Of a DNA stretch of 6,899 nucleotides, positions 1 through 6,036 are shown one piece after another (the first letter of the stretch is position 1; each line of letters opens with the position of its first letter). The notes under the pieces were generated by a model. It did no database searches. It was not told where the DNA came from and worked only from the letters and a program-made list of their open reading frames with translations. Location: the NCBI GenBank assembly GCA_025937115.1, contig JAICSB010000170.1:1-6899 (forward strand), in the 5' to 3' direction. Both the position numbers and the translations under genes were made by a program. Source of the DNA: Pseudonocardiaceae bacterium. GTDB lineage: Bacteria > Actinomycetota > Actinomycetes > Mycobacteriales > Pseudonocardiaceae.

Positions 1-318
1 TAGTGCTGTGGTAGGTTCCAGACCCGGGAGTCCAAGTTTGTGGGCGAGATCTGAGACGATTTCTACATGAAATTCTGATCCCGCAACGATGCCGTGGAGC
101 TCCTCTTCGGAGAAGTTTACGTTAATGGCTTCGATCATACTCGCGAGATCGTTCGTGTCCACCTCGATCAACGCGGTAGCCAGCCGCTTTGTGGTGTCCG
201 GTACCATCCGGTCTTCGGAATTGTAGCTGGCGATGACCACCCGCCAGCCGAACTTCGTCGCACGCGCGACGAGATCGTTTCCAGACGACACTGGCTCGAC
301 TATCAACACTGTTGTCAT
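1..318 (-). CDS. ATP-grasp carboxylate-amine ligase, N-terminal part (runs off left edge)
   Basis: The 106 visible codons read from an ATG at 318-316 and stay open to base 1, so the rest of the gene lies beyond the window. The protein begins MTTVLIVEPVSSGNDLVARA, a beta-strand followed by a Gly-containing turn. It continues with a D-T-N-D segment (residues about 63-66) and ends with the stretch GIVAGSEFHVEIVSDLAHKL followed by GLPGLEP. This pattern (VEP-x-SSG, vDTND, GxxxGxExxVxxxxxLAxxLGLPG) is that of the pre-ATP-grasp domain in biosynthetic ATP-grasp ligases, which join a carboxylate to an amine through an acyl-phosphate. The ATP-binding and catalytic domains are not visible, so activity and substrate cannot be judged. 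A GAGG Shine-Dalgarno (326-329) sits 7 nt before the ATG. The gene follows the oxygenase gene after 49 bp with no terminator, so the two are probably co-transcribed. Its G+C, about 55% by hand count (174/318), is lower than that of its neighbours. Confidence 0.8.
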   Translation of the reverse strand, partial: MTTVLIVEPVSSGNDLVARATKFGWRVVIASYNSEDRMVPDTTKRLATALIEVDTNDLASMIEAINVNFSEEELHGIVAGSEFHVEIVSDLAHKLGLPGLEPTTAL

Positions 319-367
319 CACGGATCCTCAACGTTGAACCGCAAAAATTGACCGTTGTCGACGGGTA

Positions 368-2134
368 TCAGAGCGCGAAGGCGGTGTCGATCACTCGACC
401 GCTACCCCGGCGATCGGCCGCCGAGGGCGCGAGGTCGCGCGCCACGCACAGGCGTTGTAGCCACCGGTCGTATCCGTCGTAGCGGGCCGCGAACCGCGCG
501 CGGCCGTGCACCGCTCGCCGGTTGTCGATGATCATGAGATCTCCACTGTCGAGCTGAACCCACCGACGCACCGTGTTCAGCGCCGTTCGCAATGCGCGTA
601 AGGCGCGTTCCGCGGCGGGCGTGACGCCAGTCATCAGATCAAGATCGAAGGTGAGGTAAGGATGGTACGGATCGCCGTACAGTACCGAGAGCAGTGGTCC
701 GTTGCCCGTGGCGCCGTGCGGGCTGCCGAACGAATAGTCCACACCGGTTCTGAACAACGGCTCATAGAGCACCGCCCGGTCGCGTGGCGACAGTTTGTGC
801 AGCGCCATGACGGCGCTGGCGACGATCGTCTTCGCCACCCTTTCATGGTCTGGCCGCAAGCAATAGAGCATGACATAATCGGGCAGGTGCGGATGGAACG
901 CGACCTCGGTGTGAAAGTCAAGAAACATCTCGGAACTCTCCGACGACAGTTTGCTCGCGTTGCGCCGCGTTGGCGCGATGTTCTGAAAGAGCTGTCCATC
1001 CCGCTCCTGCCGGTAGGCGAAAGGCGCGCCGAGCGCAGCGCCGAACCCGGCGAGCCACAGCTCGCTATACCAGGTGTTCTTGTCGACGACCATCCGGGGA
1101 TCGGCCGGGGTCAGCGGCAGTTGCTGGTCCACCGGCAGCCCTTTGAACAGCAGGACGCCGTACTCGTTGGCCTCGTGGCGGAAGCGGCTTACCGCTTGCC
1201 GGATGACCCGGGGCAGCTCGTGGTGGCGCAGCTCAGCCTCGGCGAGGAAGGTGTTCGAGTCCCGGTATGGATTGGGTAGCCCGCCACTAGCTGTCCGCTC
1301 GAGCAGGGATCGGTAAGGGCGCGCATCCACGACATGGGAGCCAGCCACCTGTTCCAGGTCCTCGGCCGCAGGGAAGACGCGGGATGCGTACCTGGCGGCA
1401 CCTACGACGCGCTCTGCCACTCGGCCCGCGGCCGCGGGCACCACGCCGGTAGTCAGCCACCCGACGAGGTTTACCAACAGTCGTGCGTTGTCGGCGCGGC
1501 CCAGGAAAGGGAGGGTGAGCATTTCGCCGGCCACCACCGCGATCTTTCCGTGCCCGCGCTGCGCAGCGGCGACGACGACCTGGCCGTTGTAGTCCACTAA
1601 TGGGATCAGGTCGGCGTGTTCGGGAATCGGGCGGGCGCGGTGGAGCCACACGCTGGCCACGCCATCGGTCACCGGATGATCGGTGGCGACCGTGGCCGTG
1701 AGGTCGTAGCTCAGCAGATGCGGCTCGCCGGCAGTGCGGGGACCGGTGACGAAGGAATCACCGAGACGCACGTGCGGCAGACCCGGCAGCGCGATGCTAG
1801 CCGAACAGTCGCCGCGACGCGCACCGTCAACGAGCAAGAGCAGGCCACCGCCGCCCAATACGAACTCGGTGAGCAGGTCGGACTCCGACGGGCTGAGCTC
1901 GCGACACTCCGGGCCGCCGGGAACGGGTAGGACGAGCAGGCTCAGGCCGGTCAGCGTGTCGCTCGTCCACTCGTTCTCCAGCCGCCCCAGACCGGCGCCG
2001 AGGAGGTCTTCGATAATCTGGGTGCAGTGGCCGAGGTATCCGGTCTCGGTATCGGCACAAGATCGGTCAGGATCTCTCCGATCGGTGTCAATGCTCCAGT
2101 ACGACGGGGGCTCCAGTTCGATTCCCTGGTGCAT
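368..2134 (-). CDS. Fusion protein: GATase-like (GldG/IFT52-like) domain plus VioC/AsnO/clavaminate-synthase-like Fe(II)/2-oxoglutarate oxygenase
   Basis: This is a single 588-codon frame. Residues about 255-575 form a TauD/clavaminate-synthase-like oxygenase. The iron facial triad is visible as H408-x-E410 (FHTEVAFHPHLPDY) and H543 (NRRAVHGRARF). R557, 14 residues after H543, fits the 2-oxoglutarate-binding Arg of clavaminate synthase, and R561 follows. The His-x-Glu form instead of His-x-Asp is typical of the group that beta-hydroxylates free amino acids (VioC on Arg, AsnO on Asn). The D497-x-D499 pair lies where those enzymes carry side-chain-recognising Asp residues. Residues about 25-232 are a separate alpha/beta domain with LLVLPVPGGP, FVLGGGGLLLLVDG and FLGRADNARLLVNLVGWL, resembling the non-catalytic GATase1-like domains of GldG/IFT52/DUF4350 proteins. 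No nucleophilic Cys is seen at the usual elbow, where the sequence reads VDGA. Stand-alone relatives of the oxygenase are about 330-360 residues, so the fusion is complete rather than a misread start. GGAG lies 8 nt before the ATG, and the gene starts 75 bp after the transporter stop. The actual substrate is unknown. Confidence 0.9.
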   Translation of the reverse strand: MHQGIELEPPSYWSIDTDRRDPDRSCADTETGYLGHCTQIIEDLLGAGLGRLENEWTSDTLTGLSLLVLPVPGGPECRELSPSESDLLTEFVLGGGGLLLLVDGARRGDCSASIALPGLPHVRLGDSFVTGPRTAGEPHLLSYDLTATVATDHPVTDGVASVWLHRARPIPEHADLIPLVDYNGQVVVAAAQRGHGKIAVVAGEMLTLPFLGRADNARLLVNLVGWLTTGVVPAAAGRVAERVVGAARYASRVFPAAEDLEQVAGSHVVDARPYRSLLERTASGGLPNPYRDSNTFLAEAELRHHELPRVIRQAVSRFRHEANEYGVLLFKGLPVDQQLPLTPADPRMVVDKNTWYSELWLAGFGAALGAPFAYRQERDGQLFQNIAPTRRNASKLSSESSEMFLDFHTEVAFHPHLPDYVMLYCLRPDHERVAKTIVASAVMALHKLSPRDRAVLYEPLFRTGVDYSFGSPHGATGNGPLLSVLYGDPYHPYLTFDLDLMTGVTPAAERALRALRTALNTVRRWVQLDSGDLMIIDNRRAVHGRARFAARYDGYDRWLQRLCVARDLAPSAADRRGSGRVIDTAFAL

Positions 2135-2209
2135 CGGGCGGTCTCCATTCCACGCACACTCGGCGCGCGAGTCGATGCGTTTCTCGCAAGCATTTGTCGG
2201 GCTAGTAGG

Positions 2210-3556
2210 TCATTTGTGCGGGCTGCGCCGGGCTGCGCTCAGCATCTCGACGGCCGTGTCGGCCGAGGCGCCGTCCAGCGGCCTATCGCGGGTCTCGCGC
2301 ATTGCGACATAGATCACGGTGGATACCAGCGCCAGCACCGTGACATACCACCCGAACCAGCCGGCCCGGCCATGTTCGATCAGTAGGGTGGCAAGGTATG
2401 GCGCGGTGCCGCCGAAGAGCGCAACCGTGAGTGAGTAGGGCAGTCCGATTCCGGCGGTGCGTACTCGAGCCGGGAACAGCTCGACCATCACAGCGGCGGC
2501 GATCGCGGTGTAGCAGGTGAGCAACACCATGCCGAAACACATGATCAGCAGCAGGCTCCAGAAGGAGTTGTTCAACAGTTTCAGCATCGGGACCGTCAGT
2601 AGGGTGAAGCCGGCGCCGAACACCACCAGCAGAGGTTTACGGCCGACCCGGTCGGACAACATGCCGGCGAACGGTTGCAACACCGTGAACAGCGCCAGCG
2701 CCAGGGTGCCGATCGTGGCGGCGTTGCCGGGATCGAAACCGACAGTGATCTGTGCGTAGGTGGGCAGGAAGGTCGTCCAGGTGTAGAAGATGACGGTGGC
2801 GGCCAGGGTCATGCCGACGACGAGCAACGTCTGACGCGGGTAGTGCACCACGGGCTCAAGTAGCCGGGGTCGAGCCACCTGGCCGCCGCGGATCCTGTTC
2901 GTCAGCGGATACGTCTCCGCCGTGCCGTGCCGGATCCAGAATGCGACCGCGCACAAGACGGCGCCGATCGCGAATGGCACTCGCCACGCCCAGGCGTGCA
3001 TGGCTGCCTCGGTGAGCACCGTAGCGAGCAATGCAGCGGTGCCGGCGGCGAGAAGCTGTCCGAGGCTGGAGCTGACGTAGCCGAAGCTGGAGACCAGGCC
3101 TCGCCGGTTAGGCGCCGCCGACTCGACGAGGAAGACTGCAGACACCGCGAACTCACCGCCGACCGACATGCCCTGCACGAGGCGCGCCACCGTCAGCAGG
3201 ATCGGAGCGAGCAGCCCCACCCGGTCGTAGGTCGGCATCGACGCCATGACGAGCTGGCCGACTCCCATGAGCGCGATCGTCAGCACGAGCGCGGCGCGGC
3301 GGCCCTGACGGTCGGCGTAGGCCCCCAGAACGAGCCCGCCGACGGGTCGTATCGCGAAGCCGACTGCGAAAACGGCGAAGGCGCCGAGCAGCGGCGTGAG
3401 CCGCCCGCCATCCCGCGGAAAGATCTGGTCGGCGAAGTAAACGGCAAGATAGGAGTAGGAGAGCCAGTCGTACCACTCCACCGCGTTGCCCACCGAAGCG
3501 GCCGCGACCTGCTGGATGCGCCGACGCGGCCCCGCGACCGCTGCGCCTGTAGCCAT
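2210..3556 (-). CDS. MFS transporter, metabolite:H+ symporter (MHS) type
   Basis: The product is a 448-residue integral membrane protein with about 12 hydrophobic segments. MHS signatures (KgtP/ProP-like family) are clear: VGNAVEWYDW near residues 22-31, motif A in loop 2-3 (G78 to R87, D82-R-x-G-R-R), R125-LVQGMSVGGE at 125-135, a second motif A in loop 8-9 (G298-x-x-SDRVGRK) and ELFPARVRTAGIGL at 359-372. Family members are usually proton-coupled importers of organic acids, betaines or amino-acid-like compounds, although direction cannot be read from sequence. The frame is open up to an ATG at 3628, but the ATG at 3556 is chosen for two reasons: GGGGGTGA (3561-3568) lies 4 nt upstream, and MHS proteins begin shortly before the EWYDW segment. 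The longer form would also run through the candidate promoter. The gene is first in the leftward set, diverges from the Lrp-type regulator by 114 bp, and is followed after 75 bp by the oxygenase. It probably carries the product or a precursor of this locus. Confidence 0.92.
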   Translation of the reverse strand: MATGAAVAGPRRRIQQVAAASVGNAVEWYDWLSYSYLAVYFADQIFPRDGGRLTPLLGAFAVFAVGFAIRPVGGLVLGAYADRQGRRAALVLTIALMGVGQLVMASMPTYDRVGLLAPILLTVARLVQGMSVGGEFAVSAVFLVESAAPNRRGLVSSFGYVSSSLGQLLAAGTAALLATVLTEAAMHAWAWRVPFAIGAVLCAVAFWIRHGTAETYPLTNRIRGGQVARPRLLEPVVHYPRQTLLVVGMTLAATVIFYTWTTFLPTYAQITVGFDPGNAATIGTLALALFTVLQPFAGMLSDRVGRKPLLVVFGAGFTLLTVPMLKLLNNSFWSLLLIMCFGMVLLTCYTAIAAAVMVELFPARVRTAGIGLPYSLTVALFGGTAPYLATLLIEHGRAGWFGWYVTVLALVSTVIYVAMRETRDRPLDGASADTAVEMLSAARRSPHK

Positions 3557-3599
3557 CGGTTCACCCCCGTTCTCGACGGCTGACCAAGCCAACACCACT

Positions 3600-3628
3600 A
3601 CCCTGCCAGTTGTGATATAAACAGTCAA
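3600..3628 (-). promoter_or_regulatory. Candidate promoter for the leftward (transporter-oxygenase-ligase) genes
   Basis: On the minus strand TTGACT (3628-3623) is followed after 17 nt by CAGGGT (3605-3600). The -35 is close to TTGACA and the -10 keeps the A at position 2 and the T at position 6 of the actinobacterial TAnnnT pattern. A transcript would start near 3593, giving a leader of about 36 nt before the chosen transporter ATG. The -35 overlaps the end of the AT palindrome at 3627-3640, so a protein bound there could block or stimulate this promoter. The assignment rests on hexamer matching only. Confidence 0.35.
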
Positions 3629-3638
3629 ATTATTTAAT
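3610..3638 (+). promoter_or_regulatory. Candidate promoter for the rightward (regulator-M20-AlaX) genes
   Basis: TTGTGA (3610-3615) and TTTAAT (3633-3638) are separated by 17 nt and match the sigma-70-type consensus at 4/6 and 5/6 positions, although the usual A at -10 position 2 is missing. Transcription would begin around 3645, about 26 nt before the regulator ATG. The -10 lies inside the AT palindrome, which would suit negative autoregulation. The region is AT-rich enough for chance matches, so this is tentative. Confidence 0.3.
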
Positions 3639-3640
3639 TT
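3627..3640. promoter_or_regulatory. AT-rich palindrome, candidate Lrp/AsnC operator
   Basis: AAATTA-TT-TAATTT is a perfect inverted repeat with 6-bp arms and a 2-bp centre, in an otherwise GC-rich window. It lies in the 114-bp gap between the divergent transporter and regulator genes, overlapping candidate promoter elements in both directions. Lrp/AsnC proteins generally bind short AT-rich palindromes near their own genes, so it is a natural candidate binding site. Binding is inferred from position and symmetry. Confidence 0.45.
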
Positions 3641-3670
3641 TATGTTCTAATCAGGACAAGGTGATCAAGT

Positions 3671-4675
3671 ATGTCGTTCGTTTCAGTCAAGTTGGACGAT
3701 CTCGACCGGCGGTTCCTCGCCGCCCTCCAGGTCAGTCCCCGAGCCTCGTGGGGTGAGATCGCACGGGCTCTGGCCGAGGGCGAGCGCACCGTGGCGCGGC
3801 GCCTGCAACGACTGCTCGACAGCGACGTGGTGCGGGTCACCGCCATCCATGACGACCTGCGATGTGGTCTGGGAAACCCGGTGCATGTCCAGGTACGGGT
3901 GGATCCTGGGGCCACGGACCGGGTCGGGGAGGCGCTCGCGACCCGGCAGGACACCCGAGGCGTGTTCGCGGTGACCGGCACCGCCGACATCTGGTGTGAG
4001 CTGGTCGCGGCCAGCAAGGGCTGCCTCCATGACATCTTGACCAGGGAGATTCCGCGTACCGTCGGTGTTCGGGACATCCGTGCCCACGCAGTACTACGCA
4101 CCTTCATCACGGTGGCCGAGTGGCACGCGCCGTACCTGTCCGACGAGGAGTGCGCAGCCCTTGCCAGTACGACGGTCACGCCGCTGCGGGCGCCACCGGA
4201 ACGCGCCACTCTCACCCCGAACGAGCAGAAGGTCGCCTTCCTGCTGGTGGCCGACGGTCGGGCCAGCTTCACCAACCTCGCGACGGTGCTTGGAGTGTCG
4301 GTGCCAACCGCCCGCCGGTGGGTCACCTCTCTGTTGGAACGCCGGCTGCTGCACCTGCGAGCGGAGGTGTCACCGGCGCTGCTCGGCCTGCCGGTCGAGG
4401 CGCAGCTCTGCCTGGTCATCCGCCCCACCGAGCTGGAGCGCGTCGGCATCGCGCTCGCGCGTCATCCGGGAGTGCGGTACTGCGCCGCGACCGCGGGAAC
4501 CTATGACCTCATTGTGGAGGTCAGCGTCGCCCACGAAGGGGAGCTGTACCGATTCATCACCGAGACGATCGGCGGGCTGTCCGACCAGATCGACGTAGCG
4601 GCGACGTTGATCACGCGGGCCTACAAACGGGGCCACCTGAGCACCTCTCGGCCGGCCGCAGAGGAGCCTGGATGA
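3671..4675 (+). CDS. Double-module Lrp/AsnC-family transcriptional regulator
   Basis: This 334-residue protein holds two consecutive Lrp-like halves. The first has a winged HTH at about residues 8-55 (LDDLDRRFLAAL, then GEIARALAEGERTVARRLQR) and an AsnC/RAM ligand-binding domain at about 70-150 (VTGTADIWCELVA). The second has an HTH at about 181-228 (LTPNEQKVAFLLVADGRASF, then LGVSVPTARRWVTSLLE) and a RAM domain at about 243-318 (ATAGTYDLIVEVSV). Classic Lrp/AsnC proteins are about 150 residues; duplicated forms of this length are known in actinobacteria. The RAM domains usually bind amino acids, so the protein probably senses an amino acid substrate or product of this locus. The ATG is preceded by AAGGTG with 7 nt spacing. 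It is divergent from the transporter and overlaps the M20 gene by 4 nt (ATGA), implying translational coupling. It probably regulates both transcription units through the intergenic region. Confidence 0.93.
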   Translation: MSFVSVKLDDLDRRFLAALQVSPRASWGEIARALAEGERTVARRLQRLLDSDVVRVTAIHDDLRCGLGNPVHVQVRVDPGATDRVGEALATRQDTRGVFAVTGTADIWCELVAASKGCLHDILTREIPRTVGVRDIRAHAVLRTFITVAEWHAPYLSDEECAALASTTVTPLRAPPERATLTPNEQKVAFLLVADGRASFTNLATVLGVSVPTARRWVTSLLERRLLHLRAEVSPALLGLPVEAQLCLVIRPTELERVGIALARHPGVRYCAATAGTYDLIVEVSVAHEGELYRFITETIGGLSDQIDVAATLITRAYKRGHLSTSRPAAEEPG

Positions 4676-5985
4676 CAACCGACTACCCGACGGCGGACAG
4701 CGAGGTCGTCTCGCTGTGTGCGGCGCTGATCCGTATCGACACCAGCAACTACGGTGACTCCGATGGCCCGGGTGAGCGGCTCGCCGCCGAAAAGATCATG
4801 GAGTGGCTCGACGAGGTCGGGCTCGTCGGCACCTACTTGGAGAGCGCTCCACGGCGGGCCAACGTGGTTATCCGCATCCCTGGCACCGACCCGCTTCTGC
4901 CTGTTCTGCTTGTGCACGGGCACCTGGACGTGGTGCCTGCGGACGCCTCAGCGTGGCAGGTTCCGCCCTTCTCCGGAGAGGTCAGCGACGGATACGTGTG
5001 GGGCCGTGGGGCCGTCGACATGAAGCACATGGACGCGATGATGGTCGCGCTGCTGCGGGAGATGGCCCGGTTCGGGACGCGGCCCCGACGCGACCTCGTT
5101 TTCGCCTGGGTGGCCGATGAGGAGCTGGGCGGACGATATGGCGCCGGATACCTCGTGGCTGAGCACCCCGACCTGTTCCACGGCTGCACCGACGCGATCA
5201 GTGAGGTCGGCGGCTTCTCCATCGAGGTAGGCGGCGGCGCCAGGTTCTATCTCATAGAGACCGCGCAACGCGGGTTGTCCTGGCTCCGGCTGAGCACCAA
5301 CGGCCGCGCCGGGCATGCGGCTATGGTGCATCCTGATAACGTCGTCACAGAGCTCGCCGGGGCGATTGCCAGAATTGGGCAGCACGAGTGGCCGCAGCAG
5401 CTCACTCCGACGACCCGGCGGTTCTTCGAGGAACTGTGCGTAACCTATGGTCTGCCGCTGTCCGACGGCCACCTCGACGGCGTCGTGCACCGGCTCGGAC
5501 CGCTGGCCCGGTTGATCGGCGCAACGCTGCGCCACACCGCCAACCCCACCCGGTTCACCGCGGGATACGCGACCAACGTGGTGCCCGACCACGCCACAGC
5601 CGAGATCGACGGCCGCTTTCTGCCTGGTCTGGAAGCGGAGTTCCTCGCCACGGTCGAAAGGCTCGCCGGGCCACGGGTGGACTGCGAGATCATCGACCGG
5701 GAGGCAGCGCTGGAGATGCCGTTCGAGGGACCGCTGGTCGAAGCCATGACGGATGCGCTCCGCGCCGAAGACCCCACTGCGCGGGCCGTACCTTGGTGTC
5801 TGCCGGCGGGCACCGACAATCGGACCTTCGCGCGGCTCGGCATCGGCGGATATGGTTTCGTCCCGTTACGTCTGCCGCCCACATTTGACTTCGCTTCGAT
5901 GTTCCACGGCGTCGACGAGCGAGTGCCCGAAGACGCGCTGGTCTTTGGAGTACGCGTCCTGCGACGCCTGCTCACCAGCTATTGA
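4672..5985 (+). CDS. M20-family zinc metallopeptidase/amidohydrolase (ArgE/DapE/CPG2-like)
   Basis: This 437-residue protein carries the complete co-catalytic metal site of M20 enzymes: H84-x-D86 in VHGHLDVVP, bridging D116 in GRGAVDMK, general base E150 with ligand E151 in ADEELGG, E178 in ISEVGG, and the distal H412 in MFHGVDE. H215 (GRAGHAA) sits in the dimerisation/lid domain, roughly residues 195-320, and is expected to contribute to the partner active site. The family hydrolyses N-acyl-amino acids, dipeptides and related amides in the cytoplasm; the exact substrate cannot be told. GAGGAG (4661-4666) stands 5 nt before the ATG, and the ATGA overlap with the regulator stop shows tight coupling. 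In this setting it may remove an acyl or aminoacyl group from a pathway intermediate, inactivate a toxic product, or degrade an imported conjugate. Leu399 is encoded by TTA (5866-5868), a rare codon in high-GC actinomycetes. Confidence 0.93.
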   Translation: MTTDYPTADSEVVSLCAALIRIDTSNYGDSDGPGERLAAEKIMEWLDEVGLVGTYLESAPRRANVVIRIPGTDPLLPVLLVHGHLDVVPADASAWQVPPFSGEVSDGYVWGRGAVDMKHMDAMMVALLREMARFGTRPRRDLVFAWVADEELGGRYGAGYLVAEHPDLFHGCTDAISEVGGFSIEVGGGARFYLIETAQRGLSWLRLSTNGRAGHAAMVHPDNVVTELAGAIARIGQHEWPQQLTPTTRRFFEELCVTYGLPLSDGHLDGVVHRLGPLARLIGATLRHTANPTRFTAGYATNVVPDHATAEIDGRFLPGLEAEFLATVERLAGPRVDCEIIDREAALEMPFEGPLVEAMTDALRAEDPTARAVPWCLPAGTDNRTFARLGIGGYGFVPLRLPPTFDFASMFHGVDERVPEDALVFGVRVLRRLLTSY

Positions 5986-6036
5986 CAACGACGCCGTCCT
6001 GTCCATCGCCGATACCGACCATTTGCGGAGAAGCCG

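Noticed and set aside
319..367. Gap between oxygenase and ligase genes as a terminator or promoter
   Set aside because: It is only 49 bp, with no stable hairpin or T-tract and no convincing promoter hexamers, only the ligase ribosome binding site.
662..1279. Plus-strand open frame (205 codons) opposite the oxygenase
   Set aside because: The sequence has no domain features and lies antisense to the conserved oxygenase core including the HTE motif.
1439..2062. N-terminal domain of the oxygenase fusion as an active glutamine amidotransferase
   Set aside because: No nucleophile elbow Cys is visible; the equivalent strand ends in VDGA. A binding or structural role is more likely.
2158..2172. Inverted repeat ACTCG-GCGCG-CGAGT between transporter and oxygenase genes, considered as terminator or operator
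   Set aside because: The stem is only 5 bp, there is no T-tract, and such GC repeats are common by chance here. The two genes most likely remain co-transcribed.
2927..3583. Plus-strand open frame (218 codons) opposite the transporter
   Set aside because: It is charged, His/Arg-rich and featureless, antisense to membrane segments of the transporter.
3557..3628. 24-residue N-terminal extension of the transporter from an ATG at 3628
   Set aside because: It lacks a clear Shine-Dalgarno, is not typical of MHS proteins and would overlap the candidate -35 and the palindrome. The ATG at 3556 has a strong GGGGGTGA upstream.
3640..4449. Long minus-strand open frame (269 codons) opposite the regulator gene
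   Set aside because: Its translation is Ser/Arg/Thr-rich low-complexity with no family features, and it is fully antisense to a clear Lrp gene. This is the usual GC-driven shadow.
4948..5592. Minus-strand open frame (214 codons) opposite the M20 gene
   Set aside because: It has no recognisable domain and is entirely antisense to the M20 coding sequence with its intact active-site motifs.
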